DNA of 64,000 nucleotides from Nostoc sp. FACHB-973. GTDB lineage: Bacteria; Cyanobacteriota; Cyanobacteriia; Cyanobacteriales; Nostocaceae. Made by a program: the position numbers and the translations under genes. The DNA is taken from assembly GCF_014698115.1 (NCBI RefSeq), contig NZ_JACJSJ010000017.1:51921-115920 (forward strand), given 5' to 3'. Within the stretch, counting starts at the first letter, position 1. Each line of letters starts with the position of its first letter. Shown piece by piece: positions 7,837-17,400 of the stretch. The notes below the pieces were generated by a model. It worked only from the letters and a program-made list of their open reading frames with translations, was not told the origin of the DNA and did no database searches.

Positions 7837-8847
7837 CTACAAAACTCCTGCCTGTTGTAATAAATTCAATGTTCCGGGTAAGTCATCTAAGTCTGTTAAG
7901 CTCACATTAGGCGGATTGAGTTTGCTAATTGGCACTTGTTTTGATGGTGCTGAAATTCCTTTGACTAAAGGATATTCGTTAGTTTCTTGAGCAAAGTAAT
8001 TTTGTGAACTCTGTTTGAGCAGGTAATCAATCAAAGCTTCGACATCAGCTTTTTGGTCAGTTGTGCTTGTAATTGCTACCCCTGCCACATTAATTATTGA
8101 TCCTGCATCTTTTTTCGTGTAGTGATGAGCAACAGGGAAGTTAGCATTATCTTTTTTGAAGCGATACAAGTAGTAATTGTTCACTAAACCAAGATGAATT
8201 TCTCCCCGTCCCAAAGCTTCGACGATCGCCGAATTTTTACCGTAATCTTTGACACCATTGGCTTTCATCGCTTTGAGCCATTGTAATGTCTTTTGGTCTC
8301 CATCTAAAACTCGCATGGCGGTGACAAATGACTGAAATGAACCGTTCGTCGGTGCCCAGCCGACTTTACCGCGCCATTTTGGTTGTGTTAACTGCGAAAT
8401 TGATGACGGTAATTCGCTTTGTTTGACTAGCTTGGTGTTGTAGTCAATTACACGAGCGCGTCCGGAAATTCCGAGCCAATGCCCTTTGGCAGAACGAAAG
8501 CGAGTGTCAACTTTGTTCAGCAATTTCGGGGCAATTGGTAGTGTGAGTTGTTTTTTCTCTAAAGTGCCTAAAGCACCAGCGTCTTGAGCGAAAAACAAGT
8601 CTGCACGGCTATTTTTGCCTTCTTCTAAAAGAGCGATCGCTAATTCCGCAGTATCGCCATAACGTACTTGAATATCTTTATTCAAGTCTTTTTTAGCTTT
8701 TTCGATTAAAGGCCCAATCAGTTTTTGCTCTCTACCTGAATAGATTACCAGCGTTTTTGTTTGGGCGTCTACAGCCATCCCGATTCCCCAGCCAAGCATT
8801 AAAGCCAGAGCTCCAGCTGAAAGTTTCATCAATGGTAAAGTTTTCAA
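7837..8847 (-). CDS. futA: Iron(III)-binding periplasmic protein of the Fut importer
   Basis: 336 residues from the preferred start. After a hydrophobic export signal (MKLSAGALALMLGWGIGMAVDAQ) the mature part begins KTLVIYSGREQ, typical of FbpA/FutA, with paired tyrosines in NNYYLYRF likely to ligate Fe(III). No lipobox or twin-arginine is visible, so Sec export to the periplasm is expected. I favour a TTG start at 8847 because GGAGG lies 8 bp upstream. A GTG at 8862 and an ATG at 8829 (no ribosome site) are alternatives. First gene of futA-futB; Fur control is expected from family knowledge, but no clear Fur box was seen. Confidence 0.9.
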   Translation of the reverse strand: MKTLPLMKLSAGALALMLGWGIGMAVDAQTKTLVIYSGREQKLIGPLIEKAKKDLNKDIQVRYGDTAELAIALLEEGKNSRADLFFAQDAGALGTLEKKQLTLPIAPKLLNKVDTRFRSAKGHWLGISGRARVIDYNTKLVKQSELPSSISQLTQPKWRGKVGWAPTNGSFQSFVTAMRVLDGDQKTLQWLKAMKANGVKDYGKNSAIVEALGRGEIHLGLVNNYYLYRFKKDNANFPVAHHYTKKDAGSIINVAGVAITSTTDQKADVEALIDYLLKQSSQNYFAQETNEYPLVKGISAPSKQVPISKLNPPNVSLTDLDDLPGTLNLLQQAGVL

Positions 8848-8862
8848 TCTCCAGTCCTCCAC

Positions 8863-9115
8863 CTTAATTCTTACCAGGAAGTTTTTGCAATAATCTTGGT
8901 ATTCTCAATCTTTACCATTAACTTGTGCTACTAAGCAAGAACATTTCTCAAAAAATTAAAAACAACAATTCACCAATTCAGAATTCAGGAATCAGAATAA
9001 CTAGAGACATAGCACTGCTACGTCTCTACAAGGATTTCGGGTAAGGCAGAATTAATTTATGGAGATGTATTTTAGATAAAATCTACTAAAAGAGTCATAT
9101 TTTAGGAGTAAACCT
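8863..9115. other. Intergenic region upstream of futA and the esterase gene
   Basis: Divergent spacer holding both promoters. An AT-rich stretch near 8895-8915 could be an iron-responsive site but is not convincing. A GAATTCAGGAATCAG repeat lies near 8980. No gene is seen. Confidence 0.4.
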
Positions 9116-9736
9116 CTGTCTTTACAATTTATTAACGTTCCCACAGCCAATTCTCAACCGCCCGCAGGTTTAATTGTCACTTTGCATGGTTGGGGTGCTA
9201 ATGCCGAAGATGTAGCATCTTTGTTGCCTTTTATCAACTTACCTAATTACCAGTTTGTATTACCCAATGCACCTTTTCCTTATCCCTATTCCCCTATAGG
9301 GAGGGCATGGTACGACTTGAGGGTGGAGAATATGTATGAAGGGTTGGCAGAAGGTCGGCAACTGCTAATAGACTTGTTGCAATCTTTAGAAGGCAGTACT
9401 GGCGTGCCTTTGTCACGGACTATTTTGAGCGGATTTTCTCAAGGCGGGGCAATGACTTTAGATGTAGGATCGAAATTGCCCCTAGCAGGTTTAGTTGTCA
9501 TGAGTGGGTATTTACATCCTGATGCAGTCACAGCAGCTAAAGGTAGGATTTCGCCAACTGTAATTACCCACGGTAGATATGACGAAGTTGTTCCACTACA
9601 AGCTGCCTGGAAGGCACGAGAAACTATAGAGTCTCTGGGAGTGGCAGTAGAATATCATGAATTTGACACGGGGCATGAAATAGATCCACAAACGATAGAG
9701 GTGCTACGGAACTTCGTTGTGAACACAATTGCTTAG
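9116..9736 (+). CDS. Alpha/beta hydrolase, carboxylesterase/phospholipase family
   Basis: 206 residues if read from CTG at 9116. The fold is recognised by LHGWGANAEDV (oxyanion loop), the nucleophile elbow GFSQGG, the acid in GRYDEVVP and the catalytic His in DTGHEID, matching small cytoplasmic carboxylesterases of the YpfH type. No ATG or GTG lies in frame before the conserved LIVTLHGWG strand. The only start that keeps the N-terminal beta-strand is CTG at 9116, preceded by AGGAG 7 bp upstream. A TTG at 9182 would cut off the first strand. Natural substrate unknown. Confidence 0.85.
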   Translation: MSLQFINVPTANSQPPAGLIVTLHGWGANAEDVASLLPFINLPNYQFVLPNAPFPYPYSPIGRAWYDLRVENMYEGLAEGRQLLIDLLQSLEGSTGVPLSRTILSGFSQGGAMTLDVGSKLPLAGLVVMSGYLHPDAVTAAKGRISPTVITHGRYDEVVPLQAAWKARETIESLGVAVEYHEFDTGHEIDPQTIEVLRNFVVNTIA

Positions 9737-9890
9737 TCAAGATTACGAATTTTTTATAAATTCTGGTATAAATGCGGAAAAATTTCACGAAATCAATGAC
9801 CTCTAATGAGTAATATATATTGGGTGGTTGCGTTGGGCGCAACTTAACCCATGCTCAAGGCGAATGCTGCATAAGGGAGGGGCAAGCATT

Positions 9891-10103
9891 ATGACAACTC
9901 TAAGCATTTCCAAGAAAGAAATTGCTGCCATGACTGCGGCAGAAGTCGAAGAACTGGCTACACGTCTGGAGCTGGATAATTACAGTAATGCTTTTGAGGG
10001 TTTAAATGATTGGCATCTACTACGAGCGATCGCATTTCAGCGTCCAGAGTTAGTAGAACCCTACATTTATCTGTTGGACTTGGAACCCTACGATGAAGCC
10101 TAG
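9891..10103 (+). CDS. DUF2555 family protein
   Basis: 70-residue acidic protein, the usual length of this cyanobacteria-specific family. Recognised by ISKKEIAAMT, VEELATRLELDNY and the C-terminal LLDLEPYDEA. The start is ATG at 9891, preceded by GGGAGGGG; the longer open frame before it lacks coding character. Function unknown. It precedes coaBC but is separated by a short ATTTTAG tandem repeat, so co-transcription is uncertain. Confidence 0.8.
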   Translation: MTTLSISKKEIAAMTAAEVEELATRLELDNYSNAFEGLNDWHLLRAIAFQRPELVEPYIYLLDLEPYDEA

Positions 10104-10173
10104 CAATTTTAGATTTTAGATTTTAGATTTTAGATTGGGGTCAACTGGCTAAAATCAAAGATTATCAGGGTTA

Positions 10174-11445
10174 ATGTATCACTTGCTTAATCCGAAAGTA
10201 CCAATGCAATCTCCCTTAAATCCAAAATCCAAAATCCAAAATCCAAAATTGAACAGGGTTTTAGTTGCTATAGGTGGCGGTATCGCCGCCTATAAAGTCT
10301 GTGAACTGATTTCGACGCTGTTTAAAACTGGTGTGGAAGTGCGAGTCATCCTCACCCGTTCAGCACAAGAATTTATCACGCCCCTGACTGTCGCAACCCT
10401 ATCTCGCCATCAAGCATACACAGATGATAATTTTTGGCAAGCAACTCACTCTCGCCCGTTGCATATTGAGTTGGGTGAATGGGCAGATGCGATCGTAATT
10501 GCCCCCTTAACGGCTAATACCTTAGCAAAATTAGCCTACGGTATGGCTGATAATTTACTCACAAACACCGTGCTGGCTTCTACTTGTCCAGTGCTGTTAG
10601 CACCAGCGATGAATACGGATATGTGGGAACAACTATCGGTGCAGCGAAATTGGCAACAGCTATTGATTGATAGCCGATATCATGGCATGAATACAGCTTC
10701 AGGTTTATTAGCTTGCGATCGCGTTGGTGCTGGTAGGATGGCAGAACCCCCAGAAATTCTGGCTTACATCCAATCGCTGTTACACACCCAAGGCAAACGA
10801 GATTTAGTCGGGAAACGAGTTTTAATCAGTGCTGGGGGAACGCGAGAGTTTCTTGACCCAGTGAGATTTATTGGCAATCCTTCCACAGGTAAAATGGGAT
10901 TAGCTCTAGCCCAAGCCGCACTCCACCGAGGAGCAAGAGTCACTCTGGTGCATACTCCAGCTAATTGGGAAGTGCCATTGGGAGTACAAGCAATTGCTGT
11001 CATTAGTGCAGAGCAAATGCACCACGCCATGCTAGAATATTTAGCCAATGCTGATATCATCGTCATGTCAGCAGCGGTGGCAGATGTCAAACCCAGAGAT
11101 TATAGTACAGAAAAATTGCCCAAGCGATCGCTCCCCCAAGCTTTACCTTTAGAACCCGTACCCGATATCGTCGCCCGATTAGCAGAACTTAAACAGTCGC
11201 ATCAGATATTAGTTGGCTTCGCTGCACAAACTGGGGATATTGTCAATCCTGCGTTAGAAAAATTACAGAAGAAAAAATTAGATGCGATCGTTGCGAACCC
11301 CATCGATCGGCCAGATAGTGGTTTTGGCAGTGATAATAATGAAGCGATATTTTTAGATATCCAAGGGCGGGAGATGGCGATCGCACCTTGTTCTAAATTA
11401 GAAATGGCGCATCAATTATTTGATTTTCTCAGCAGCGAATTGTAA
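10174..11445 (+). CDS. coaBC: Bifunctional phosphopantothenoylcysteine decarboxylase/phosphopantothenate-cysteine ligase
   Basis: CoA biosynthesis enzyme. The N-terminal CoaC flavoprotein domain begins [13 protein letters not shown] and contains the conserved PAMNTDMW. The CoaB domain follows ([19 protein letters not shown], then KMGLALA). The frame is open from ATG 10174, but the segment up to 10248 is made of ATCCAAA repeats (KSKIQNPK). TTG at 10249 gives a 398-residue protein of normal CoaBC length. Either start is possible; the repeat appears to have spread into the upstream region. Confidence 0.93.
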   Translation: MYHLLNPKVPMQSPLNPKSKIQNPKLNRVLVAIGGGIAAYKVCELISTLFKTGVEVRVILTRSAQEFITPLTVATLSRHQAYTDDNFWQATHSRPLHIELGEWADAIVIAPLTANTLAKLAYGMADNLLTNTVLASTCPVLLAPAMNTDMWEQLSVQRNWQQLLIDSRYHGMNTASGLLACDRVGAGRMAEPPEILAYIQSLLHTQGKRDLVGKRVLISAGGTREFLDPVRFIGNPSTGKMGLALAQAALHRGARVTLVHTPANWEVPLGVQAIAVISAEQMHHAMLEYLANADIIVMSAAVADVKPRDYSTEKLPKRSLPQALPLEPVPDIVARLAELKQSHQILVGFAAQTGDIVNPALEKLQKKKLDAIVANPIDRPDSGFGSDNNEAIFLDIQGREMAIAPCSKLEMAHQLFDFLSSEL

Positions 11446-11580
11446 AAGGGACTGGGGATTGGGGATTGGGTTTTCACTCGTAAAAATTATGGAATTCTGC
11501 TCTTACCCACAGCAAATTTTGGAATATTTTCCCAGTCCCCAGTCCCCAGTCCCTAGTCCCCAGTCCCCAGTCCCCAACCT
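11446..11580. repeat. Short tandem repeats between coaBC and the ligase gene
   Basis: GGGGATT units and, on the other side, CAGTCCC units of complementary composition, able to fold into a long hairpin that may end coaBC transcription. Confidence 0.6.
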
Positions 11581-12381
11581 ATGAGACAACTAGCAACCGA
11601 GTCATCATCCACCTGGCGTTTCATCCCAATGCTTCAGACATCAGGAGGAGTGCAAATGGCGATCGATGCTTGGTTGTTCAACCAATGCGAAGAGGGACAA
11701 CATCCGCCTACCTTGCGTTTTTATACATGGTATCCCTACGCACTCTCCCTGGGACATCTGCAAAAACAATGGCCTGCCCAGTGGCATAATCTGATCTACC
11801 AGGGACAGGAACTCGATGTAGTTCGTCGGCCAACGGGAGGTAGAGCTGTTCTCCACCAAGGGGACTTAACCTATGCCCTGATTACCTCAGCTAGTACAGC
11901 AAAAAGCTGGGGTACTTATGAAAATATCTGTAACTTTTTGATTCAAGGCTGGCAAACCTTGGGTATCGAGTTAGATTATGGTTCTGCTGGACGGGGTTAC
12001 ATTCACAATCCCAGTTGCTTCAACACAGCAACAGCCGCTGACTTAGTTACCGCCGATGGAAGTAAATTCATAGGTAGCGCCCAACGCAAGGGAAGAAATA
12101 CTATTCTGCAACACGGCTCGATGATTTTGTCTACAGACAAAGGTTTATTTGAAGAAATCTTTGAACAATCGGCTCCTTGGAATACCTCGTTTTGTAACCC
12201 ACAGGAACAGGATAGCTGGATTGTCAAGATTGTGGATACACTGACAGAGACGGCAAAACAGTATTTTGGTATAGAATTAGTCACCCAACCATTTACCGAT
12301 TTAGAATGGCAGGATATCCTCAAATTGCGATCGCTTTATGAAGTGCGATCGGGCACGGTCAATCTAAAATCTAAAATCTAA
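11581..12381 (+). CDS. Lipoate-protein ligase A family protein
   Basis: 266 residues. Biotin/lipoate A/B ligase fold signatures: FYTWYPYALSLGHLQ, the substrate loop VVRRPTGGRAVLH near residue 82, and SKFIGSAQRKGRNTILQHGS. Such enzymes attach lipoate or octanoate to E2 and H proteins; some cyanobacterial members may instead be octanoyl transferases. The last six codons (VNLKSKI) are made from an AATCTAAAATCTAAAA repeat, so the natural C-terminus was extended by repeat sequence. Confidence 0.85.
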   Translation: MRQLATESSSTWRFIPMLQTSGGVQMAIDAWLFNQCEEGQHPPTLRFYTWYPYALSLGHLQKQWPAQWHNLIYQGQELDVVRRPTGGRAVLHQGDLTYALITSASTAKSWGTYENICNFLIQGWQTLGIELDYGSAGRGYIHNPSCFNTATAADLVTADGSKFIGSAQRKGRNTILQHGSMILSTDKGLFEEIFEQSAPWNTSFCNPQEQDSWIVKIVDTLTETAKQYFGIELVTQPFTDLEWQDILKLRSLYEVRSGTVNLKSKI

Positions 12382-12388
12382 AATTATT

Positions 12389-12775
12389 TTAAGGAATAAA
12401 TACCGTTGATTGACCAGGATAGACTACTTCAATCACACCCGCCCACGCACACATCAATTTAGATGTATTATTCAGCGCTGGGATGTTAGCAATCAGAACG
12501 GTAGGCGAACCAGGCGCCCACGGGGCAGGGATCACAGGTATACAAGGCATAGGCGTCAATACACCCGAAGCAGCCGCTGTGGCGGATGCAACTGTTGGAT
12601 TGGCTAAAGACGAACACATACCAAAAGGCATGATATTCACCATTGGCTTGTTATCCATAATGTTCGCATCTGGCGTACCAGTTAATACCCGATTGACAGG
12701 CAGAACTACCAAGGAACTTGGTGCAACACCAAAGCTACACTTGAGCGTTGCGCCGGAACATACTTGCAGAGCCAT
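12389..12775 (-). CDS. PAAR-like protein (DUF4280)
   Basis: 128 residues, glycine/proline-rich with paired cysteines: CSGATLKCSFG at the start, PFGMCSSLANP, LTPMPCIP, and KLMCAWAGVIEV near the end. This pattern fits PAAR-like spike-tip proteins, which cap the spike of contractile injection or type VI-like machines and may carry effectors. No other injection-system gene is in the window, so it is an orphan here. It is divergently transcribed from the PIWI-RE operon with about 156 bp between starts. Confidence 0.8.
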   Translation of the reverse strand: MALQVCSGATLKCSFGVAPSSLVVLPVNRVLTGTPDANIMDNKPMVNIMPFGMCSSLANPTVASATAAASGVLTPMPCIPVIPAPWAPGSPTVLIANIPALNNTSKLMCAWAGVIEVVYPGQSTVFIP

Positions 12776-12867
12776 AATTTATCCCCTCCACAAATCAAGA
12801 TACAATTTCCTGGATACTGTAGCGTAGCATTCATCAGGTTGTATTGCACAAACTGATGAATAAAAAC

Positions 12868-12915
12868 TTGACAATTTTATTTACATCATTTAGTGTAAAC
12901 AAACAATGATGTAAA
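12868..12915 (+). promoter_or_regulatory. Promoter and overlapping inverted repeats of the PIWI-RE operon
   Basis: TTGACA at 12868-12873, a 17-bp spacer and TAGTGT at 12891-12896. The arms TTTACATCATT (12880-12890) and AATGATGTAAA (12905-12915) form a perfect 11-bp inverted repeat around the -10 and expected start site. TTTACA/TGTAAA (12880-12899) forms a second, overlapping palindrome. A repressor binding here would block the promoter. Confidence 0.6.
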
Positions 12916-12931
12916 ATGGTTTTACTTAACC

Positions 12932-14449
12932 ATGTACTTTGAAGACGTGCGTGAATGGCAGGGAACTGCGGAGGCTCTGACAAAGGAGCTAAAACGCCAG
13001 ATTGAACACCTTGAAATTTCTATAGAATCACCTGCCGTCCGTACTATTCGGTCGTGGAGAGCAAAACAACTTTTATCACAACCGAAAGGGCAAGAATTTG
13101 GATTTCGGCAAATTTTGGAGGGTTTGGCCACTGCTCTCCTATTGAAGAAAGGTTGGACACTTGCGGCGATCGCTCAAGTTTTGCCTTCCTTTCCTGAAGA
13201 TGTTTTAGAGAGGCAAATTATTGCAGAGGCTCAAGGACACGATCCAACATGGCTACCTGCAATTTCAACAACTTCTTTGCCTTTACCTACAGGACACCGC
13301 CCAGCGAGGGATCTGGCTGAAGATGCTGTGGTGTTACTTGCTCAGGGAATTCTTCGCCAATATGACCGGGTTCTCCCAGGTCGAGAAATAGTGCGCCAAG
13401 AGGATAGTACGCTGCCACCAGAACTCTATCAAGCAATGTGCAAATTGGGTCGTCTATATATTGAAGAAGGATTAAGCGATCGCGCTGCCTGTGTGCATAG
13501 TGTTTTAGATAAGGCTCGATACTCTCTTGGTGGCGATCGCTGGCAGTTAGGGGTTTTTAACCAATCAGACTTTCGCTTTTCTAGCGTCACCTTAATCGAT
13601 CCAGATTTACGAGTACCCACCTCAGATTGTGCAGAGATTGCCAACCTGAGCGGGGCTTTTGGCGAAGACAATGTAATTGAGCATCGCTTATATACTCAGT
13701 TATGCGAAGCAACTGAACGATTGGGGGGTCGTCGCCAACACAAAGCTTACACCGCCCTACGAGAGTTATTTGGTAGGTACTCTCTGATAGGAGAACGGCA
13801 ACTATTAGATTACTTGGTTGAAAATGACTTAACCCCTTTACAGCGAATGATCGTTGAAAATTTCTTCAACTTAGTGCCAGATATCTGGTTAGTTGATGGA
13901 CTAGCACATCGCTGCGCCCACTGTGGGACATTGATGCGATCGCATCCCAACAAAAAACATTTTTCACAAGGGCGCTGTCCAATTCGCCAATGTATTGGCC
14001 ACAACTCACCAAAAGTATCTGAAAAACTAGATCCCAAAGACATTTTACGAATTGCCGAGCCACGAATTCTTACCTACTGGACAGGCCCAGCAATTGACGA
14101 ATTAGCCATTTTTGATACAGCCCGACAAAATAAGCTAAATGCTGAACTTTACCCAGAGTCGGATTTATGCGATGTGGCAATTAACGAACGGGCAATTGGA
14201 ATTGATGCTAAATCTTACACAAGTCCGGTGACTCTGGCTTTGCGTCTCAATCGTAGTATTGGCGGGCTGATTCACTATCGCCGCCGGATTCTTGCTGTGA
14301 GCGATCGCTTAATCGAGGACAACCCAAGCTACATTTCTACCTTCATATCAACACTGGATAAAAAGGGTGATCCCGCCAGTTTAGAAATTATGTCGGTTTC
14401 CTCTGTAATTGATTTTTTAAAGAAGATGCCTTATGCGAACCAAACCTGA
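12932..14449 (+). CDS. PIWI-RE island restriction-endonuclease-like protein
   Basis: 505 residues, first gene of a three-gene operon. The N-terminal half is helical and may be a DNA-binding or island-specific domain (the Y-type region described for PIWI-RE islands). A zinc-finger-like cluster uses Cys328, Cys331, Cys349 and Cys354. Near the C-terminus is a PD-(D/E)xK nuclease-like core: Asp411/Asp414 in ESDLCDVAI, then IDAK with Asp425 and Lys427. I infer a nuclease acting with the helicase and PIWI proteins downstream. The gene overlaps the helicase gene by 17 bp. Family assignment is from gene order and motifs, without a database search. Confidence 0.75.
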   Translation: MYFEDVREWQGTAEALTKELKRQIEHLEISIESPAVRTIRSWRAKQLLSQPKGQEFGFRQILEGLATALLLKKGWTLAAIAQVLPSFPEDVLERQIIAEAQGHDPTWLPAISTTSLPLPTGHRPARDLAEDAVVLLAQGILRQYDRVLPGREIVRQEDSTLPPELYQAMCKLGRLYIEEGLSDRAACVHSVLDKARYSLGGDRWQLGVFNQSDFRFSSVTLIDPDLRVPTSDCAEIANLSGAFGEDNVIEHRLYTQLCEATERLGGRRQHKAYTALRELFGRYSLIGERQLLDYLVENDLTPLQRMIVENFFNLVPDIWLVDGLAHRCAHCGTLMRSHPNKKHFSQGRCPIRQCIGHNSPKVSEKLDPKDILRIAEPRILTYWTGPAIDELAIFDTARQNKLNAELYPESDLCDVAINERAIGIDAKSYTSPVTLALRLNRSIGGLIHYRRRILAVSDRLIEDNPSYISTFISTLDKKGDPASLEIMSVSSVIDFLKKMPYANQT

Positions 14450-17400
14450 TTTTTGGAAAGGTGCAGACCGAATTTGCTGGTTTTGCGTCTTGATGAAGGA
14501 GTTTATTAATACTGATTCACTAGAGTACGCGCCACTAGTGATGTCAGGCATGGCAAGCATTTTGAATGCACCTGCATTAGAGCCTGCCCGTCAAGCCATT
14601 TTCAATATGCGTCAGATGTCGCTGACTTTTGTTACACAGCAATCAGTTAAACACGCAATTGCTCTCTATAACAATCATCATTACTGCAACCACACTAAAG
14701 GGACGTATGAGATTGACATTGAAACACTTCACTTTAAAAGAACAGACCCTTTAGAAGATTCTTTAATTACACAAGCGCGTCAAATTCTTAGTACCCCTGT
14801 GCCATACGACTCCTATGGTTTCACATTTGCCGATCCTCGTCAGCCGATGGCGGTTGCGTTAGGTGAAGAGTCAACAGCAGTAAGGATGCCGATCGCTCCG
14901 ATTACCGCCCCTATTGCTGCGCGTCGTACACATTCCCTCAACCGCCAACCAAGAGGAAAAATTCGCATTCCTCTAAGTGAACTGCGCGATCTGGCTATTG
15001 AGATGGACGAGCGTGAAAGGCAAGATCCTGAGCGACGAGCAGGTAGCTGGCAAAAACGTTTTGAACGCTTTGACCTCATGGTATCGGAGGCGGGAAAGGG
15101 GCTGCGGAAAGAAGAAGATGTTCTGGAATTAGAAGACATCAAGCACTTAATTGGTTTACCAGGGTCAGGTAAAACAACCATTCTCGTGCTGATAGCTATC
15201 TGGCTGGGGCTACATGACTATAAAGCCATGTTTGTGTTTCCCTCCATTGAAGTTGCTAGACAGTACATGGCTGAACTGGCATTTCATCAAGTTAAGGTGG
15301 GAATGCTTGTCGGACAAAGTGATGAGACTCGTCGGCGCCATGCAGATAATGTTGCAGAAGCTATAGCAACACGAGGTAATGGTGGCTTTGCTCACACCTT
15401 AGAACAGGCAGAAGTTTTTGGTATGAACTGCGTCCTACCAGCCTTTTCAACTGCCGATATGTCTCTGTGGGGCTTTGGTTACGCACCTTGCAACGAGATA
15501 TTGCAAGGCGGAGGGAAACAGGGAAAGATGAAGAAATGCCTGTGTCCCTTATGGACAATGTGCGGTCGAAACAAAGCACCGCGAGATTTGTTGGATGCTA
15601 ATATTTGGGTTGGTCATGTGCGATCGCTCGATACTCAAATATCACCTCACGCGATTCAGGAACAAGTACGATATTTTGAATTAATTGCCCGTACCTTCGA
15701 CGTAGTTGTTTTCGACGAAGGCGATATGGTGCAATCAGTGTTAGATGGTTATGGGGCAGCAACCTTAAGTATTTCAGGCTCAGAGCGATCCATTCATCGG
15801 GTAATTTTAGAACAAATCCATAACCGCTTTGCTCGTGGTGAGAACTATCGATTATTCGATCGGGATGTAGAACTTTACAGTCGTGACTTGTCAGAATTTG
15901 GCAACCATAATACTTCCTTAATTACCACCCTTCAGAATATGTCTAAGTCGCGGGTGGGAGAACGCTACGAAAATCAATTATTGACTGTATTACGGATTGT
16001 TAGCGAACTATTGAATACTTTAAAGAAATCCTCTCAGCAAAATGATCTTGATGAACAAGAAGCCAAACTAGGCTTTAGCAAAAGTCGGGCGCTGACTGAA
16101 TTTTGGGAAGCGGCAGCATATAACGCCTTCTACGATCGCACAGGTGTTGAGAACCCTCAAGACTTTAAAGCAGATTTATGGCCTCGGATTTTAGGCTATA
16201 ACCGTGAAACCCTTGAAAAGCAATGGAAAACTCTCATTAGTCATTTTCGCCGTTACCTGGCTGAAAATCTGATTAAGCGACGTGATGCGATCGTAGAAGA
16301 AATTGCTGAATTATTTCTCAAGCTTTGTTTTCCAGATCATTCACCAACAATAGAAGCAGAAGATTTAGCTAAATTACTTATAACTGTTACTTTCGTAATT
16401 GTGGGCTACCAGCGAATTGTACCAGGAACTAGAACAATGGTTGCAGAGGGATTCATTCGTGAAACCATTGGAGAGTCAACTGCATCACCAGAACTGCGAA
16501 AATTTATTCCAGAAAGCATTTTAGGTTCATTTTCTGGGGTGGAATACAGTTTTTCCAAAGCACAAACAACACGTACCGCTGCCAAAAATGTGCAATTGTC
16601 CTACATTACATTTGTTGGTGCGCCTCGAATGTTAATGCATCGCTTTCATCGGTTATTAGACGCAGATGATGGACATCCCAGCCCAGCCGTTTTAATTACT
16701 TCAGCAACTTCATTTTTAGAAGCTAGTCCCGCCTACCACATTAACGCTGGCCCGCATTATTTACTAAAACCGCGTCAGTCAGAACATAAACCAGAACAGA
16801 GCGTTTATCGTTTCAAATGGTTTCCAGATAGTGAACGTGCTGATGAACCCCTCAAATATAGTGGCGCTGGCGATGTTCAAAACCATAATCTTAAGCGGAT
16901 GGTGAATGCCCTTGTGCGCGGAGGAATTACTAAATCTGAAATTTACAAGTCCATGCGTCATTTTGATGTCAAGTTTGGTATTCGCCGTAAAGCTGCTTTA
17001 GTTGTCAATAGTTACGATCAGGCTCGCACAATCAAGAAGTATATCAATGACTATCATCCTGAAATTGGGCGGCATACAAAGGCAATTGTTAAATCTCTCA
17101 GAGATGGAGAACAACCGACGGATTTTATCACCTCTGCTCAGTGTGAGGCATTAGGAGACGATGAAAACTGTGATATTTTAATTTTTCCCATGTTGGCAAT
17201 TGGTAGAGGTGTGAACATTGTTTTCACCAAAGGGGACAGGAAACTAGATGCTGCAATTGGCTCGATTTACTTTTTGACTCGTCCTCATCCGACCAAGAAT
17301 GATATGCAGCTTTTGTACAGCTTGGCAGGACAGGCAACACAAGAATTTGATAGTCGAGTTTTTAGTGAAACAGAAGATTTAAATGCGATCGCAACTTCTT

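Noticed and set aside
8880..8930. Possible Fur box upstream of futA
   Set aside because: Only partial resemblance to the GATAATGATAATC-type consensus; not strong enough to list as a site.
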